A stretch of 64,000 bases of DNA from Wenxinia marina DSM 24838 (GTDB lineage Bacteria; Pseudomonadota; Alphaproteobacteria; Rhodobacterales; Rhodobacteraceae). Position numbers and translations under genes: made by a program. Below, one piece after another: positions 35,713 to 43,994 of the stretch. The notes under the pieces were generated by a model. It was not told the DNA's origin, did not search any database, and worked only from the letters and a program-made list of their open reading frames with translations. Within the stretch, counting starts at the first letter, position 1. Each line of letters opens with the position of its first letter. The DNA lies in NCBI RefSeq assembly GCF_000379485.1, contig NZ_KB902291.1, positions 1-64,000 of the forward strand, in the 5' to 3' direction.

Positions 35713-37266
35713 ATGGCGCGCGCGCCGGCCTCCCGCGCCCCCGCGCGTCCTGGCAGCCGGCTGGCCGAGCTGCCGTTCTTCGTCCTGCTCATGGGCCTGT
35801 GCTCGGCCGCCGGCCTGCTGCCGGCCGTCCATGCGCTGACCCGCGGCGACCGGGCCACCGGCCTGATCTTCCTCGCCGCCGCCGCCATCGGGGCCGGGCT
35901 GACGCTGATCCTCGCGCTCGCCACCGCCACCGGGCGGGCGCGGCCGGGGACGCGGGACCAGCTGTTCACGCTGGTCATGGCGTTCGCGGTGCTGCCCGTC
36001 CTCCTAGCCGTACCGCTGATGATCGCCGTGGGGGACACCACGCTGCTGCGCTCCTGGTTCGAGATGGTGTCGAGCCTGACGACCACTGGCGCCACCGTGT
36101 TCGACCGCGTCGATCGCCTGAACCCGTCGCTGCACCTGTGGCGGGCGACAGTCGGCTGGCTGGGCGGGTTCCTGATGTGGGTGATGGCCTTCGCAGTGCT
36201 GGCGCCGATGAACATCGGCGGCTTCGAGGTGCGCCATGCGCGCGGCTTCGGCGAAGGCGGTACCGCCCGCGTGGTGATGCGCGCCGCCGACCCGTCCGAG
36301 AGGCTGGCGCGATACGCCGCCCGCCTGCTGCCGATCTACGTCGGGCTGACCGCGGTGCTGTGGCTCGGCCTGCTGGTGGCGGGGGAGGTGCCGATCGTGG
36401 CGATCTGCCACGCGATGTCGACCCTCTCGACCTCGGGCATCTCGCCCATCGGCGGCGTGCCGTTCGGTGCCTCGGGGATCGAGGGCGAGGTGCTGATCTT
36501 CCTCTTCATGGCCTTCGCCGTGTCGCGCCTGACCTGGTCCCGCGGCCTCCTCCCCGGCGATCACGACCGCCTCATCGACGATCCCGAAGTGCGGCTGGCG
36601 GCGATCCTCATCGGCTCGGTCACCTTGTTCCTGTTCGCGCGGCACTTCCTCGGCGCCGGCGAGGCCCCGGCGGAGACGGAGTTCGCGGCGGCCGCGACCG
36701 CGCTCTGGGGCGCGCTCTTCACCGTCGCCTCGTTCCTGACGACGACGGGGTTCGAGAGCTACTGGTGGATCGGCGCGGCGGACTGGTCCGGGCTGCGCAC
36801 GCCCGGCTTCGTGCTGATCGGCCTCGCCATCGTCGGCGGCGGCGTCGCGACGACCGCGGGCGGGGTGAAGCTGTTGCGGATCTACGCGCTCGCCCGCCAC
36901 GGAGAGCGCGAGCTGGAGCGGCTGATCCATCCGCACTCCATCGGCGGCTCGGGCGTCGAATCGCGCCGGGTGCGGAAGGAGGGGGCGCGGATGGCGTGGA
37001 TCTTCTTCATGCTGTTCGCGATGTCGATCTTCATCGTGATGGGCGCGCTGGCGCTGACCGGGGTGCAGTTCGAGACGGCGCTGGTCCTTGCCGTCTCGGC
37101 GCTGTCCACCACCGGGCCGCTCGCCCACGTCGCGGCCGAGCATCCGGTCTCGTACGCCGGGATTCCCGACACCGCGAAGGCGATCCTCGCTGCGGCAATG
37201 GTCGTCGGCCGGCTCGAGGCGCTGGCGCTGATCGCGCTTCTCAACCCGGAATTGTGGCGCAACTGA
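35713..37266 (+). CDS. trkH: Trk potassium uptake channel TrkH
   Basis: Membrane pore subunit of 517 aa with eleven or so helices and four selectivity-filter loops: VSSLTTTGATVFD, MSTLSTSGISPI, SFLTTTGFESY and VSALSTTGPLA. The ATG follows directly after the trkA stop. It imports K+ together with the RCK regulator TrkA. All four filter loops keep the central Gly, so the channel should be functional. Confidence 0.96.
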   Translation: MARAPASRAPARPGSRLAELPFFVLLMGLCSAAGLLPAVHALTRGDRATGLIFLAAAAIGAGLTLILALATATGRARPGTRDQLFTLVMAFAVLPVLLAVPLMIAVGDTTLLRSWFEMVSSLTTTGATVFDRVDRLNPSLHLWRATVGWLGGFLMWVMAFAVLAPMNIGGFEVRHARGFGEGGTARVVMRAADPSERLARYAARLLPIYVGLTAVLWLGLLVAGEVPIVAICHAMSTLSTSGISPIGGVPFGASGIEGEVLIFLFMAFAVSRLTWSRGLLPGDHDRLIDDPEVRLAAILIGSVTLFLFARHFLGAGEAPAETEFAAAATALWGALFTVASFLTTTGFESYWWIGAADWSGLRTPGFVLIGLAIVGGGVATTAGGVKLLRIYALARHGERELERLIHPHSIGGSGVESRRVRKEGARMAWIFFMLFAMSIFIVMGALALTGVQFETALVLAVSALSTTGPLAHVAAEHPVSYAGIPDTAKAILAAAMVVGRLEALALIALLNPELWRN

Positions 37267-37394
37267 ACCGCCCGGCCACCGCTCGACAAATCGGGGCTGG
37301 AATCCCCGCGGCCCTTCCGCATACTGTCGGTCCGAACGAGGAAACGATGCCGGCCGCCGCATGGCCGCAAGAATAAAAAAGGACCCGGCCACGC

Positions 37395-37631
37395 ATGGCT
37401 TCGGACAAGCAGAACCTGCAGGACGCGTTTCTCAACCACGTCCGCAAGACCAAGGTCCCCGTCACCATCTTCCTCATCAACGGGGTCAAGCTGCAGGGCG
37501 TGATCACGTGGTTCGATTCGTTCTGCGTCCTGCTGCGCCGGGACGGCCAGTCGCAGCTGGTCTACAAGAGCGCGATCTCCACGATCATGCCGTCCCAGCC
37601 CGTGAACCTCTACGACGGCGACGAGTCCTGA
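37395..37631 (+). CDS. hfq: RNA chaperone Hfq
   Basis: Hexameric Sm-like RNA chaperone of 78 aa. The Sm1 motif ([20 protein letters not shown] and [17 protein letters not shown]) and the Sm2 motif ([12 protein letters not shown], with KSAI in place of KHAI, as in other alphaproteobacteria) are present. A strong AAAAAAGGA sequence precedes the ATG. A 128-bp gap before it may carry its own promoter. hflX follows directly. Confidence 0.97.
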   Translation: MASDKQNLQDAFLNHVRKTKVPVTIFLINGVKLQGVITWFDSFCVLLRRDGQSQLVYKSAISTIMPSQPVNLYDGDES

Positions 37632-38906
37632 TTGCCAGAGCATGACCCGCCCGTCACCCGGGCGTGGGTGATCCACCCCGAGATCCGCGCCGACCGCGAC
37701 CGGCGCGAGGCGGAGCCCGCGCTGGACGAAGCCGTGGCACTCGCCGCCGCGCTGCCCGGCCTCGACGTGGTCGGGTCCGAGATCGTGCGCCTGCCGCGCC
37801 GCCATCCCGGCATGCTGTTCGGCACCGGCAAGATCGAAGAGCTGAAGACCCGTCTCAAGGCGGCGGAGGTCGAGCTGGTGCTGATCGACGGCCATGTCGG
37901 CCCGGTCCAGCAGCGCAACCTCGAGAAGGAGTGGGGCGTGAAGCTCCTCGACCGGACGGGGCTGATCCTGGAGATCTTCTCGGACCGCGCCCGCACCCGC
38001 GAGGGCGTGCTGCAGGTCGAGATGGCGGCGCTGACCTACCAGCGCACCCGCCTCGTCCGCGCCTGGACCCACCTTGAGCGGCAGCGCGGCGGCCTCGGCT
38101 TCGTCGGCGGCCCCGGCGAGACTCAGATCGAGGCGGACCGCCGCGCCATCGACGAGCAGCTGGTGCGCCTCAAGCGGCAGCTGGAGAAGGTGGTGAAGAC
38201 CCGCACCCTGCACCGCGAGGCGCGGGCAAAGGTGCCGTTCCCGATCGTCGCCCTTGTCGGCTACACCAACGCCGGCAAGTCGACGCTGTTCAACCGCCTG
38301 ACCGGGTCCGAGGTGTTCGCCAAGGACATGCTGTTCGCGACGCTCGACCCGACGATGCGGCGGATCGCGCTGCCGACGGGCGAGGACATCATCCTGTCCG
38401 ACACGGTCGGCTTCATCTCGGACCTGCCGACCGAGCTGGTGGCCGCCTTCCGCGCCACGCTGGAGGAGGTGCTGGACGCCGACCTGGTCTGCCACGTGCG
38501 CGACATCTCGCACCCGCAGACCGAGGAGCAGGCCGAGGACGTCGCCGCGATCCTGACCAGCCTCGGCGTCGGCGAGGCGACGCCGCAGATCGAGGTCTGG
38601 AACAAGATCGACCTGATCCCGGCGGACGAGCGCGACGCCGCCTTCGCCCGCGCCGGCCGCCGGGGCGAGATCCACGCGATCTCTGCCCTGACCGGCGAGG
38701 GCGTGGCCGAGCTGATGGTCGCGATCGCCGAGCGTCTGCGCCCGCCGACGGTGACCGACACGATCCGGCTGTCCTTTGCCGCGGGGCGCGAGCGGGCCTG
38801 GCTGCACGAGGAGGGCGTGGTCGAGGACGAACGCCAGACGGATGAGGGCTATTCCCTCACCGTCCGCTGGACGGAGCGCCAGAAGGACCGTTTCCGGCGC
38901 CTGTAG
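37632..38906 (+). CDS. hflX: GTPase HflX
   Basis: Ribosome-associated GTPase of 424 aa. The N-terminal HflX domain (HPGMLFGTGKIEELK) is followed by the glycine-rich linker GGLGFVGGPGETQ and the G domain with G1 GYTNAGKS, G3 DTVGF and G4 NKID. Start is TTG 37632, directly after the hfq stop, and no ATG is available before the conserved region. Its stop codon TAG lies inside the first arm of the REP-like element at 38903. Confidence 0.95.
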   Translation: MPEHDPPVTRAWVIHPEIRADRDRREAEPALDEAVALAAALPGLDVVGSEIVRLPRRHPGMLFGTGKIEELKTRLKAAEVELVLIDGHVGPVQQRNLEKEWGVKLLDRTGLILEIFSDRARTREGVLQVEMAALTYQRTRLVRAWTHLERQRGGLGFVGGPGETQIEADRRAIDEQLVRLKRQLEKVVKTRTLHREARAKVPFPIVALVGYTNAGKSTLFNRLTGSEVFAKDMLFATLDPTMRRIALPTGEDIILSDTVGFISDLPTELVAAFRATLEEVLDADLVCHVRDISHPQTEEQAEDVAAILTSLGVGEATPQIEVWNKIDLIPADERDAAFARAGRRGEIHAISALTGEGVAELMVAIAERLRPPTVTDTIRLSFAAGRERAWLHEEGVVEDERQTDEGYSLTVRWTERQKDRFRRL

Positions 38907-38957
38907 GGTGGGTGAAACCCACCGTGGCCGACGGACGGTGGGTTTCACCCACCCTAC
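38903..38957. repeat. REP/BIME-like inverted pair (family B)
   Basis: Two copies of a GTAG-headed hairpin in inverted orientation form a perfect 23-bp inverted repeat (38903-38925 and 38935-38957) around a 9-bp spacer. Each arm is itself a hairpin: GGTGGGT, GAA loop, ACCCACC. A GTAG tetranucleotide at the hairpin foot is the hallmark of REP elements handled by RAYT transposases. It probably also ends the hfq-hflX transcript. Confidence 0.8.
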
Positions 38958-39020
38958 ATCCTGCGGCCCTCGAAGGGCCCGCCCGGGGCCCTGACGGCAA
39001 GGGCGCGCCCGGCTGAGCGG

Positions 39021-39046
39021 GGTCCCGGCTCGGGGGCCGGGACGGG
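39021..39046. repeat. GC-rich palindromic repeat (family A)
   Basis: The core TCCCGGC-TCGGGG-GCCGGGA is a variant of the palindrome at 295-321, 75 bp before the DUF2177 ribosome region. Confidence 0.6.
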
Positions 39047-39129
39047 TCACCGTCGCCCGATCGCACCCGCTCGATGAACCGACGGTGGCTGCCGCTCGTA
39101 CACTCTCCGACCAGCCATCCGGAGCCGCC

Positions 39130-39531
39130 ATGAACCTCGTCATCCTCTACGTCGCCTCGGCCGTGATATTCCTCGGGCTCGACGCGGTGGGCCTGCGGTT
39201 CATCGTAAAGCCCGCATTCGAAAAGCAGCTGGGCGACTGGCTCCTCGACAGCCCGCGCTACGGGCCGGCGGTGGTGTTCTACCTGTTCTACGTGGCGGGC
39301 CTTCTCTACTTCGTCTCCTGGCCGGCGGTGACGGGCGACTGGAGCGTGGGGCGGATGTTCCTCGTCGGCGCGTTCTTCGGCGCGGTCGCCTACGGCACCT
39401 ACGAGTTCTCGAATCTCGCGACGCTGGGGCGCTGGACGTGGGGCATGGTGGGGATCGACCTGGTCTGGGGGACGCTGCTGACGGGCGTCACCGCCGCCGC
39501 CGGCGTTTGGATCGCGCGCGCCTTCGAGTGA
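39130..39531 (+). CDS. DUF2177 membrane protein
   Basis: Membrane protein of 133 aa with four helices, MNLVILYVASAVIFLGLDAVGLRFI at the start, and the family stretch FFGAVAYGTYEFSNLATL followed by DLVWGTLLTGVTAA. This matches the DUF2177 family. ATG 39130 has GGAG seven bases upstream. It stands alone between two repeat elements; function unknown. Confidence 0.85.
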   Translation: MNLVILYVASAVIFLGLDAVGLRFIVKPAFEKQLGDWLLDSPRYGPAVVFYLFYVAGLLYFVSWPAVTGDWSVGRMFLVGAFFGAVAYGTYEFSNLATLGRWTWGMVGIDLVWGTLLTGVTAAAGVWIARAFE

Positions 39532-39563
39532 GGGCAGGGCGGAGGGCCGTCCTCAGGCAGACG

Positions 39564-39643
39564 CCGCCCCGGCCCTGAGCCGGGGGCCTCTGCGGAAGGG
39601 GCGCCTGATCCATCGTGGCCCCGGATCACGTCCGGGGCGGGCC
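39564..39643. repeat. Two GC-rich palindromic repeats (family A) between convergent genes
   Basis: One copy lies at 39564-39590 (core GCCCCGGCCCTGAGCCGGGG) and a variant at 39617-39643 (GCCCCGGATCACGTCCGGGGC). They fill the gap between the DUF2177 gene and the end of the penicillin-acylase gene, where a bidirectional terminator would be expected. Confidence 0.65.
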
Positions 39644-39649
39644 GCCTGC

Positions 39650-42112
39650 CTACTCCTCGGGGATCAGCCGCGTCACGCCCACAGCCGCCGCCCGCGCCAG
39701 CGCGGGGTCGAGGGACATCGGCAGGTACTCGCCGCGGCGCCACAGCTCGCCCATGTCGTCGTAGTGGCGCGACAGGAAGTGGCCGGACTGGCCGGTCGAG
39801 GTGATGAAGACGGACGAATCCGGGTCGGCGAAATCGTAGACGCCGCGGTAGCCGGCGGCGTGGACGTTGCGGAACGGATGCTCGGGCTCGCCGGAGGTGC
39901 GGCCCCGCATCAGCGTGTTGTCCCCGCCCGAGGTGGACTGCACGATGTTCACGAACCAGTTGATGACGGGCGCATCGCCCAGCACCTGGTGCTCGTGCAC
40001 CGCCTCGTGTGCATCGCCCCAGCGCAGCGATTCCAGCTGCGTGCCGTAGGTCTCGCCGATCCAGACCAGCGCATCGTCGAGGGCCATCCGCGCGATGTCG
40101 GGGCAGGTCTCCACCGGGGCGGACTGGATGACGTCGCACCAGGCGGCGGCGCCGCTCTCGTCGCGGAACACCCGCTCGATGAACAGCGGCTCCACGTGCG
40201 CGAACTCGTCCGCGAGGGGCCCGAGCTCGTCGCGGATCAGCCGGTCCTGCAGCGCGCGCAGCCACGCGGCGTAGATCAGCGGCTCGGGCTGGTGCTCGTT
40301 CATCTCGCCGTTCCACTCGGCCAGCAGCGCCAGCGCGCGCTCCCGCTGCCGCTCGGGCGTGCCGTCGGGCGCGGCCTCGCCGGTGAACCAGAGCTCGGCC
40401 CCCATCAGCGGCAGCAGCGACCGGGCGGTGAAGCTGACCGTGTCGAGCTGCGCCTCGATGAAGCTCTCGCGGGTGTGGACCTGCCGGGCCTGCAGCAGGA
40501 ACCGCCAGCGGTTGATCCGCTGCGTGTCGCCCCACAGGAAAGAGACGTGGTCGGGGAAGGGACGGTCGACGACCTTGTTGTTGGTGTTGCCGACGATGCC
40601 GCCCGCGGGTTCCGAGACGCCGGGATTGGCGGAATAGGGGAACGTGCCCTGCCAGCGGTTCTGCGGCAGGTAGCCGTAGGTGGGGATGCGCCCCTCGCTC
40701 TGATGCTCGGGGTCCCGGCGGGGCATCGCGCCGATCAGCTGGATCGCGACACGGTTGCGGTCGGCCAGCGTCAGCATCTGCGAGGGCGCCACGAACAGCT
40801 CGCCCGCGCGGAGGCCCTCTTCGACGCCGTGGGCGGCCATCAGGCGCATGCCGGCGGTCATCGTGGTGTCGTCCTCGCTGAGCGCGGTCCAGGCGACCGA
40901 GGTGACGTGGCCCGGCGGGCGTATGGTGCCGAGGTCGAAGGCGTCGGGCGGCAGGACCGGGCCGTTCGACGTGCGCTGCAGCACTTCGGTCACCGAAGGC
41001 GCGTCCTTGACGACGATGATGCTCTCGCGGGTCTCGAAATCCTCCCAGCCGCCCGGGCCGCGGTACTGGCCGGTATCGCGGGGGTTCACCTCCTCGATGT
41101 AGACGTCGGTGTCGTCGAGGTAGGACGAGGTGATGCCCCAGCCGAGGTCCGCGCTGCGGCCGCTGAGGATCAGCGGGATCCCCGGGATGGTGCCGCCGAT
41201 CACGCCGCCGTCCGACAGTTCCAGCCGGGCGAGGTACCAGATCGACGGCGCGGTCAGGGCGAGGTGCGGATCGTTCGCGAGCAGAGTGGATTCCGAGGCG
41301 GAGCGGCTGATCCCGGCGGCCCAGCCGTTCGACGCGCCCTCCAGCCCGCGGGGCGAGACCGGCGACAGGAAGGAGTGGTCCGGCGTGGTGTTCGCGGCGT
41401 AGCGCGGCACGTCGTCCACGAGGCTGGCATACTGGGGCAGGGCGATCAGCCCGTCCCCCGGCGCCTCGGGCAGGATGTCGGCCACCCGCTCTCCCGGCAG
41501 CATCAGCGAGACCCGCGCCCGCAGCACCTCTTCCGACAGGTGCGCGTTCAGCTGCAGCGCCATCAGCTTGAGGATCACCAGCGAGTCCGCGGGCGTCCAC
41601 GGCGCGACGGCATGGTTGAACAGCCACATCTCGGGCGCGCCGCGACCGCGCGCACCCTCGTTCACCTCCTCCAGCCAGGCGTTCACCCCGGCGGCGTAGG
41701 CGTCGAGCGCGGCCTGGGTGCCGGGGTCCTGGTCCTCGTACGAGCGGACCGCGGCGGTGTAGAGGTCGAGGTGCCGCAGCAGGCGGTCGGTGGACAGGGT
41801 CCGCGGCCCGAACAGCTCGCTCAGGCGGCCCTGCGCTGTGCGGCGCAGCATGATCATCTGCCACAGGCGATCCTGCGCGTGGGCCCAGCCGAGGGCGAAG
41901 AACACGTCCTCGTCGGTCTCGCCGAAGATGTGGGGCACGTCGGCGTTGTCGCGCACGATCTCGACCGGTGCGTCGATGCCGGCGACTGCCTCGGTCGCGT
42001 CGTAGTCGGGGAGCGAGCGGGCGGCGAACCAGTAGACCAGCGTCACCGCGAGCACGAACAGGACGACGATCCCGGTGGCGATCCGCAGGAGCCAGCGAAA
42101 GACGAGGAGCAT
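39650..42112 (-). CDS. Penicillin acylase family N-terminal nucleophile hydrolase
   Basis: Large exported hydrolase of 820 aa. The N-terminal segment (residues 9-29) is a signal or anchor helix. The autoprocessing site is GASNGWA with Ser261 expected to become the N-terminal nucleophile of the beta chain. Family stretches IVRDNADVPHIFG, ALGWAHAQDRLWQM, LLANDPHL and STGQSGHFLSRHY are present. Relatives cleave penicillins or acyl-homoserine lactones. ATG 42112 is preceded by no strong ribosome site. Divergent from the dehydrogenase gene. Substrate is open. Confidence 0.9.
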   Translation of the reverse strand: MLLVFRWLLRIATGIVVLFVLAVTLVYWFAARSLPDYDATEAVAGIDAPVEIVRDNADVPHIFGETDEDVFFALGWAHAQDRLWQMIMLRRTAQGRLSELFGPRTLSTDRLLRHLDLYTAAVRSYEDQDPGTQAALDAYAAGVNAWLEEVNEGARGRGAPEMWLFNHAVAPWTPADSLVILKLMALQLNAHLSEEVLRARVSLMLPGERVADILPEAPGDGLIALPQYASLVDDVPRYAANTTPDHSFLSPVSPRGLEGASNGWAAGISRSASESTLLANDPHLALTAPSIWYLARLELSDGGVIGGTIPGIPLILSGRSADLGWGITSSYLDDTDVYIEEVNPRDTGQYRGPGGWEDFETRESIIVVKDAPSVTEVLQRTSNGPVLPPDAFDLGTIRPPGHVTSVAWTALSEDDTTMTAGMRLMAAHGVEEGLRAGELFVAPSQMLTLADRNRVAIQLIGAMPRRDPEHQSEGRIPTYGYLPQNRWQGTFPYSANPGVSEPAGGIVGNTNNKVVDRPFPDHVSFLWGDTQRINRWRFLLQARQVHTRESFIEAQLDTVSFTARSLLPLMGAELWFTGEAAPDGTPERQRERALALLAEWNGEMNEHQPEPLIYAAWLRALQDRLIRDELGPLADEFAHVEPLFIERVFRDESGAAAWCDVIQSAPVETCPDIARMALDDALVWIGETYGTQLESLRWGDAHEAVHEHQVLGDAPVINWFVNIVQSTSGGDNTLMRGRTSGEPEHPFRNVHAAGYRGVYDFADPDSSVFITSTGQSGHFLSRHYDDMGELWRRGEYLPMSLDPALARAAAVGVTRLIPEE

Positions 42113-42197
42113 GGGCGGCCTGCTTGACGGACGGTGCCGGTCGGGTAGGTACCGAAAGGGTCCGCGGATGGAAAGGCCCGAGGGAGGGGCGATCACG

Positions 42198-43070
42198 ATG
42201 GCGAAATGCGCGTTTCTGGGTCTCGGCGTCATGGGCTACCCGATGGCGGGTCATCTGGTGAAGGCGGGCCACGAGGTGACCGTCTACAACCGGACCGCGG
42301 CGAAGGCCGAGGCCTGGGCGGCGCAGCATGGCGGTCGCACCGCGGCGACGCCGCGCGACGCCGCCGAGGGGGTCGACTTCGTGATGGCCTGCGTCGGCAA
42401 TGACGACGACCTGCGCGAGATCGCCTCGGGCGAGGAGGGCGCGCTGGCCGGGATGGCGGATGGCGCGGTCTTCGTCGACCACACGACCGTCTCGGCGCTG
42501 GTGACGCGCGAGCTGGCCGAGGCGGCGGCGGGCAGGGGCGTCGCGTGGATCGACGCGCCGGTCTCGGGCGGTCAGGCCGGCGCCGAGAACGGTCAGCTCG
42601 TCGTGATGTGCGGCGGGCCCCAGGACGCCTACGACCGGGCCGAGCCGGTGATCGCGGCCTACGCCAAGGCCTGCCGGCGGCTGGGCGACACCGGGGCCGG
42701 GCAGCTGACCAAGATGGTGAACCAGATCTGCATCGCGGGCCTCGTGCAGGGCCTGTCCGAGGGCCTGCACTTCGCCGAGAAGGCGGGTCTCGACGGCCGC
42801 GCGGTGGTCGAGGTGATCGCGGGCGGCGCCGCGGGGTCGTGGCAGATGCAGAACCGCCATGGCACCATGCTCGACGACGAATTCGAGCATGGTTTCGCCG
42901 TCGACTGGATGCGCAAGGACCTGGGCATCTGCCTCGCCACCGCGGACGAGGTGGGGGCGTCGCTGCCGGTGACGGCGCTGGTCGACCAGTTTTACAAGGA
43001 CGTGCAGAAGATGGGCGGCGGCCGCTGGGACACGTCCTCGCTGATCCAGCGGCTGCGCTCGGCGGGGTGA
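42198..43070 (+). CDS. NAD(P)-dependent beta-hydroxyacid dehydrogenase (HIBADH family)
   Basis: Oxidoreductase of 290 aa with the Rossmann motif GLGVMGYPMA (8-17), substrate motif DAPVSGGQAGAENGQL (119-134), and catalytic Lys172 in GQLTKMVNQ. This is the pattern of 3-hydroxyisobutyrate, tartronate semialdehyde and gamma-hydroxybutyrate dehydrogenases. ATG 42198 fits the family start. It is divergent from the penicillin-acylase gene and not linked to valine catabolism genes here, so the substrate is not assigned. Confidence 0.9.
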   Translation: MAKCAFLGLGVMGYPMAGHLVKAGHEVTVYNRTAAKAEAWAAQHGGRTAATPRDAAEGVDFVMACVGNDDDLREIASGEEGALAGMADGAVFVDHTTVSALVTRELAEAAAGRGVAWIDAPVSGGQAGAENGQLVVMCGGPQDAYDRAEPVIAAYAKACRRLGDTGAGQLTKMVNQICIAGLVQGLSEGLHFAEKAGLDGRAVVEVIAGGAAGSWQMQNRHGTMLDDEFEHGFAVDWMRKDLGICLATADEVGASLPVTALVDQFYKDVQKMGGGRWDTSSLIQRLRSAG

Positions 43071-43218
43071 TGCCGACGTTGCGCACCTGCAACGGTTCGG
43101 GCCGGCGGGGCGGGAAAGCCTGACTTTCGCGCAGCCCGGTTTCCATGTCTGACGTTGTCGCCAGGACGGGGCCGAAAGACCCCGCTGACGACATCGAAGC
43201 AGAATGCGAGACAGACAG

Positions 43219-43812
43219 ATGAAACACCTTCTTGGCACCGCCGCCGCCCTGACCCTGACCGCCGGCGCCGCCGCCGCCGGCGGCATGGCCGACCCCGCCC
43301 CGACCCCGATCGTGACCGCCCCCGTCGTCGTCACCCCGCCGCCGGCGCCCGCCGCGGACTGGAGCGGCTTCTACGGCGGTCTGTCCTACGGCGTGGGCAG
43401 CGCCGAGTTCGGCGACGGCGATGATCCGTTCGAATACGACACCTCCGGTTTCGGCGGGCAGGTCGGTTACCTCTTCGACTTCGGCCGCATCGTGGCCGGT
43501 GCCGAGGTCCAGTACTTCGCCGGCGAATACGAGCTGGTAGACAGCGACACCGCCTTCGACGCCGGGCTGACGCGGGCGAAGGCGATCGTCGGCTACGACG
43601 CCGGCCGCTTCATGCCCTACGCCTTCGTCGGGGCGTCGATGCTGGACATCGACGACCTGGACGAGAGCTACAACGGCTACAACTACGGTGTCGGCGCCGA
43701 ATACATGGTGAGCAACCGCTTCAGCATCGGCGCGGAATACGGCCGCGACGAGTTCGACGACGAGGAGCTGAGCTCCGACCTGGTGTCGATCCGGGCGAAC
43801 TTCCGGTTCTGA
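43219..43812 (+). CDS. Omp25-like outer-membrane beta-barrel protein
   Basis: Small barrel of 197 aa. A signal peptide (MKHLLGTAAALTLTAGAAAA) is followed by a proline-rich linker (TPPPAPAADW), then SGFYGGLSYGVG and alternating beta strands ending in IRANFRF with terminal Phe. This resembles the eight-stranded Omp25/RopB family of alphaproteobacteria, which stabilise the envelope. The gene ends with a clear rho-independent terminator, as is common for highly expressed porins. Confidence 0.85.
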   Translation: MKHLLGTAAALTLTAGAAAAGGMADPAPTPIVTAPVVVTPPPAPAADWSGFYGGLSYGVGSAEFGDGDDPFEYDTSGFGGQVGYLFDFGRIVAGAEVQYFAGEYELVDSDTAFDAGLTRAKAIVGYDAGRFMPYAFVGASMLDIDDLDESYNGYNYGVGAEYMVSNRFSIGAEYGRDEFDDEELSSDLVSIRANFRF

Positions 43813-43835
43813 TCCGAGTCTCCGGGACGACAGGA

Positions 43836-43860
43836 GGGCCGCCCTTGGGGCGGCCCTTTT
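43836..43860 (+). terminator. Rho-independent terminator of the Omp25-like gene
   Basis: GGGCCGCC, 5-nt loop, GGCGGCCC and TTTT: 8-bp perfect stem followed by a T-run, 23 nt after the stop. Confidence 0.88.
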
Positions 43861-43902
43861 CATTCGGCCCGCGGTCGCTGAGCGGAACCGCGTCGATGAC
43901 GA

Positions 43903-43980
43903 CCCGCCCCGGCCCTGAGCCGGGGCCTCGATGGGGCGGGGTGCATCATCTCGGCGGGGCCCCGGCTCAAGGCCGGGGCG
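43903..43980. repeat. Pair of GC-rich palindromic repeats (family A)
   Basis: Two copies in opposite orientation, core CCGGCCCTGAGCCGGGGCC at 43909-43927 and GCCCCGGCTCAAGGCCGGGG at 43959-43978, lie between the Omp25-like terminator and the end of livM, a convergent gene gap. Confidence 0.7.
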
Positions 43981-43994
43981 AAGTCCGCCACCGC

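Noticed and set aside
38857-39066. Short frames translating the hflX-DUF2177 gap
   Set aside because: They consist of translated repeat sequence (hairpin pair and GC palindrome) and have no ribosome site.
39399-43334. A 1311-aa minus-strand open frame
   Set aside because: It is out of frame with the penicillin-acylase gene and antisense to two plus-strand genes; Arg/Pro/Ala-rich composition typical of GC-rich shadows.
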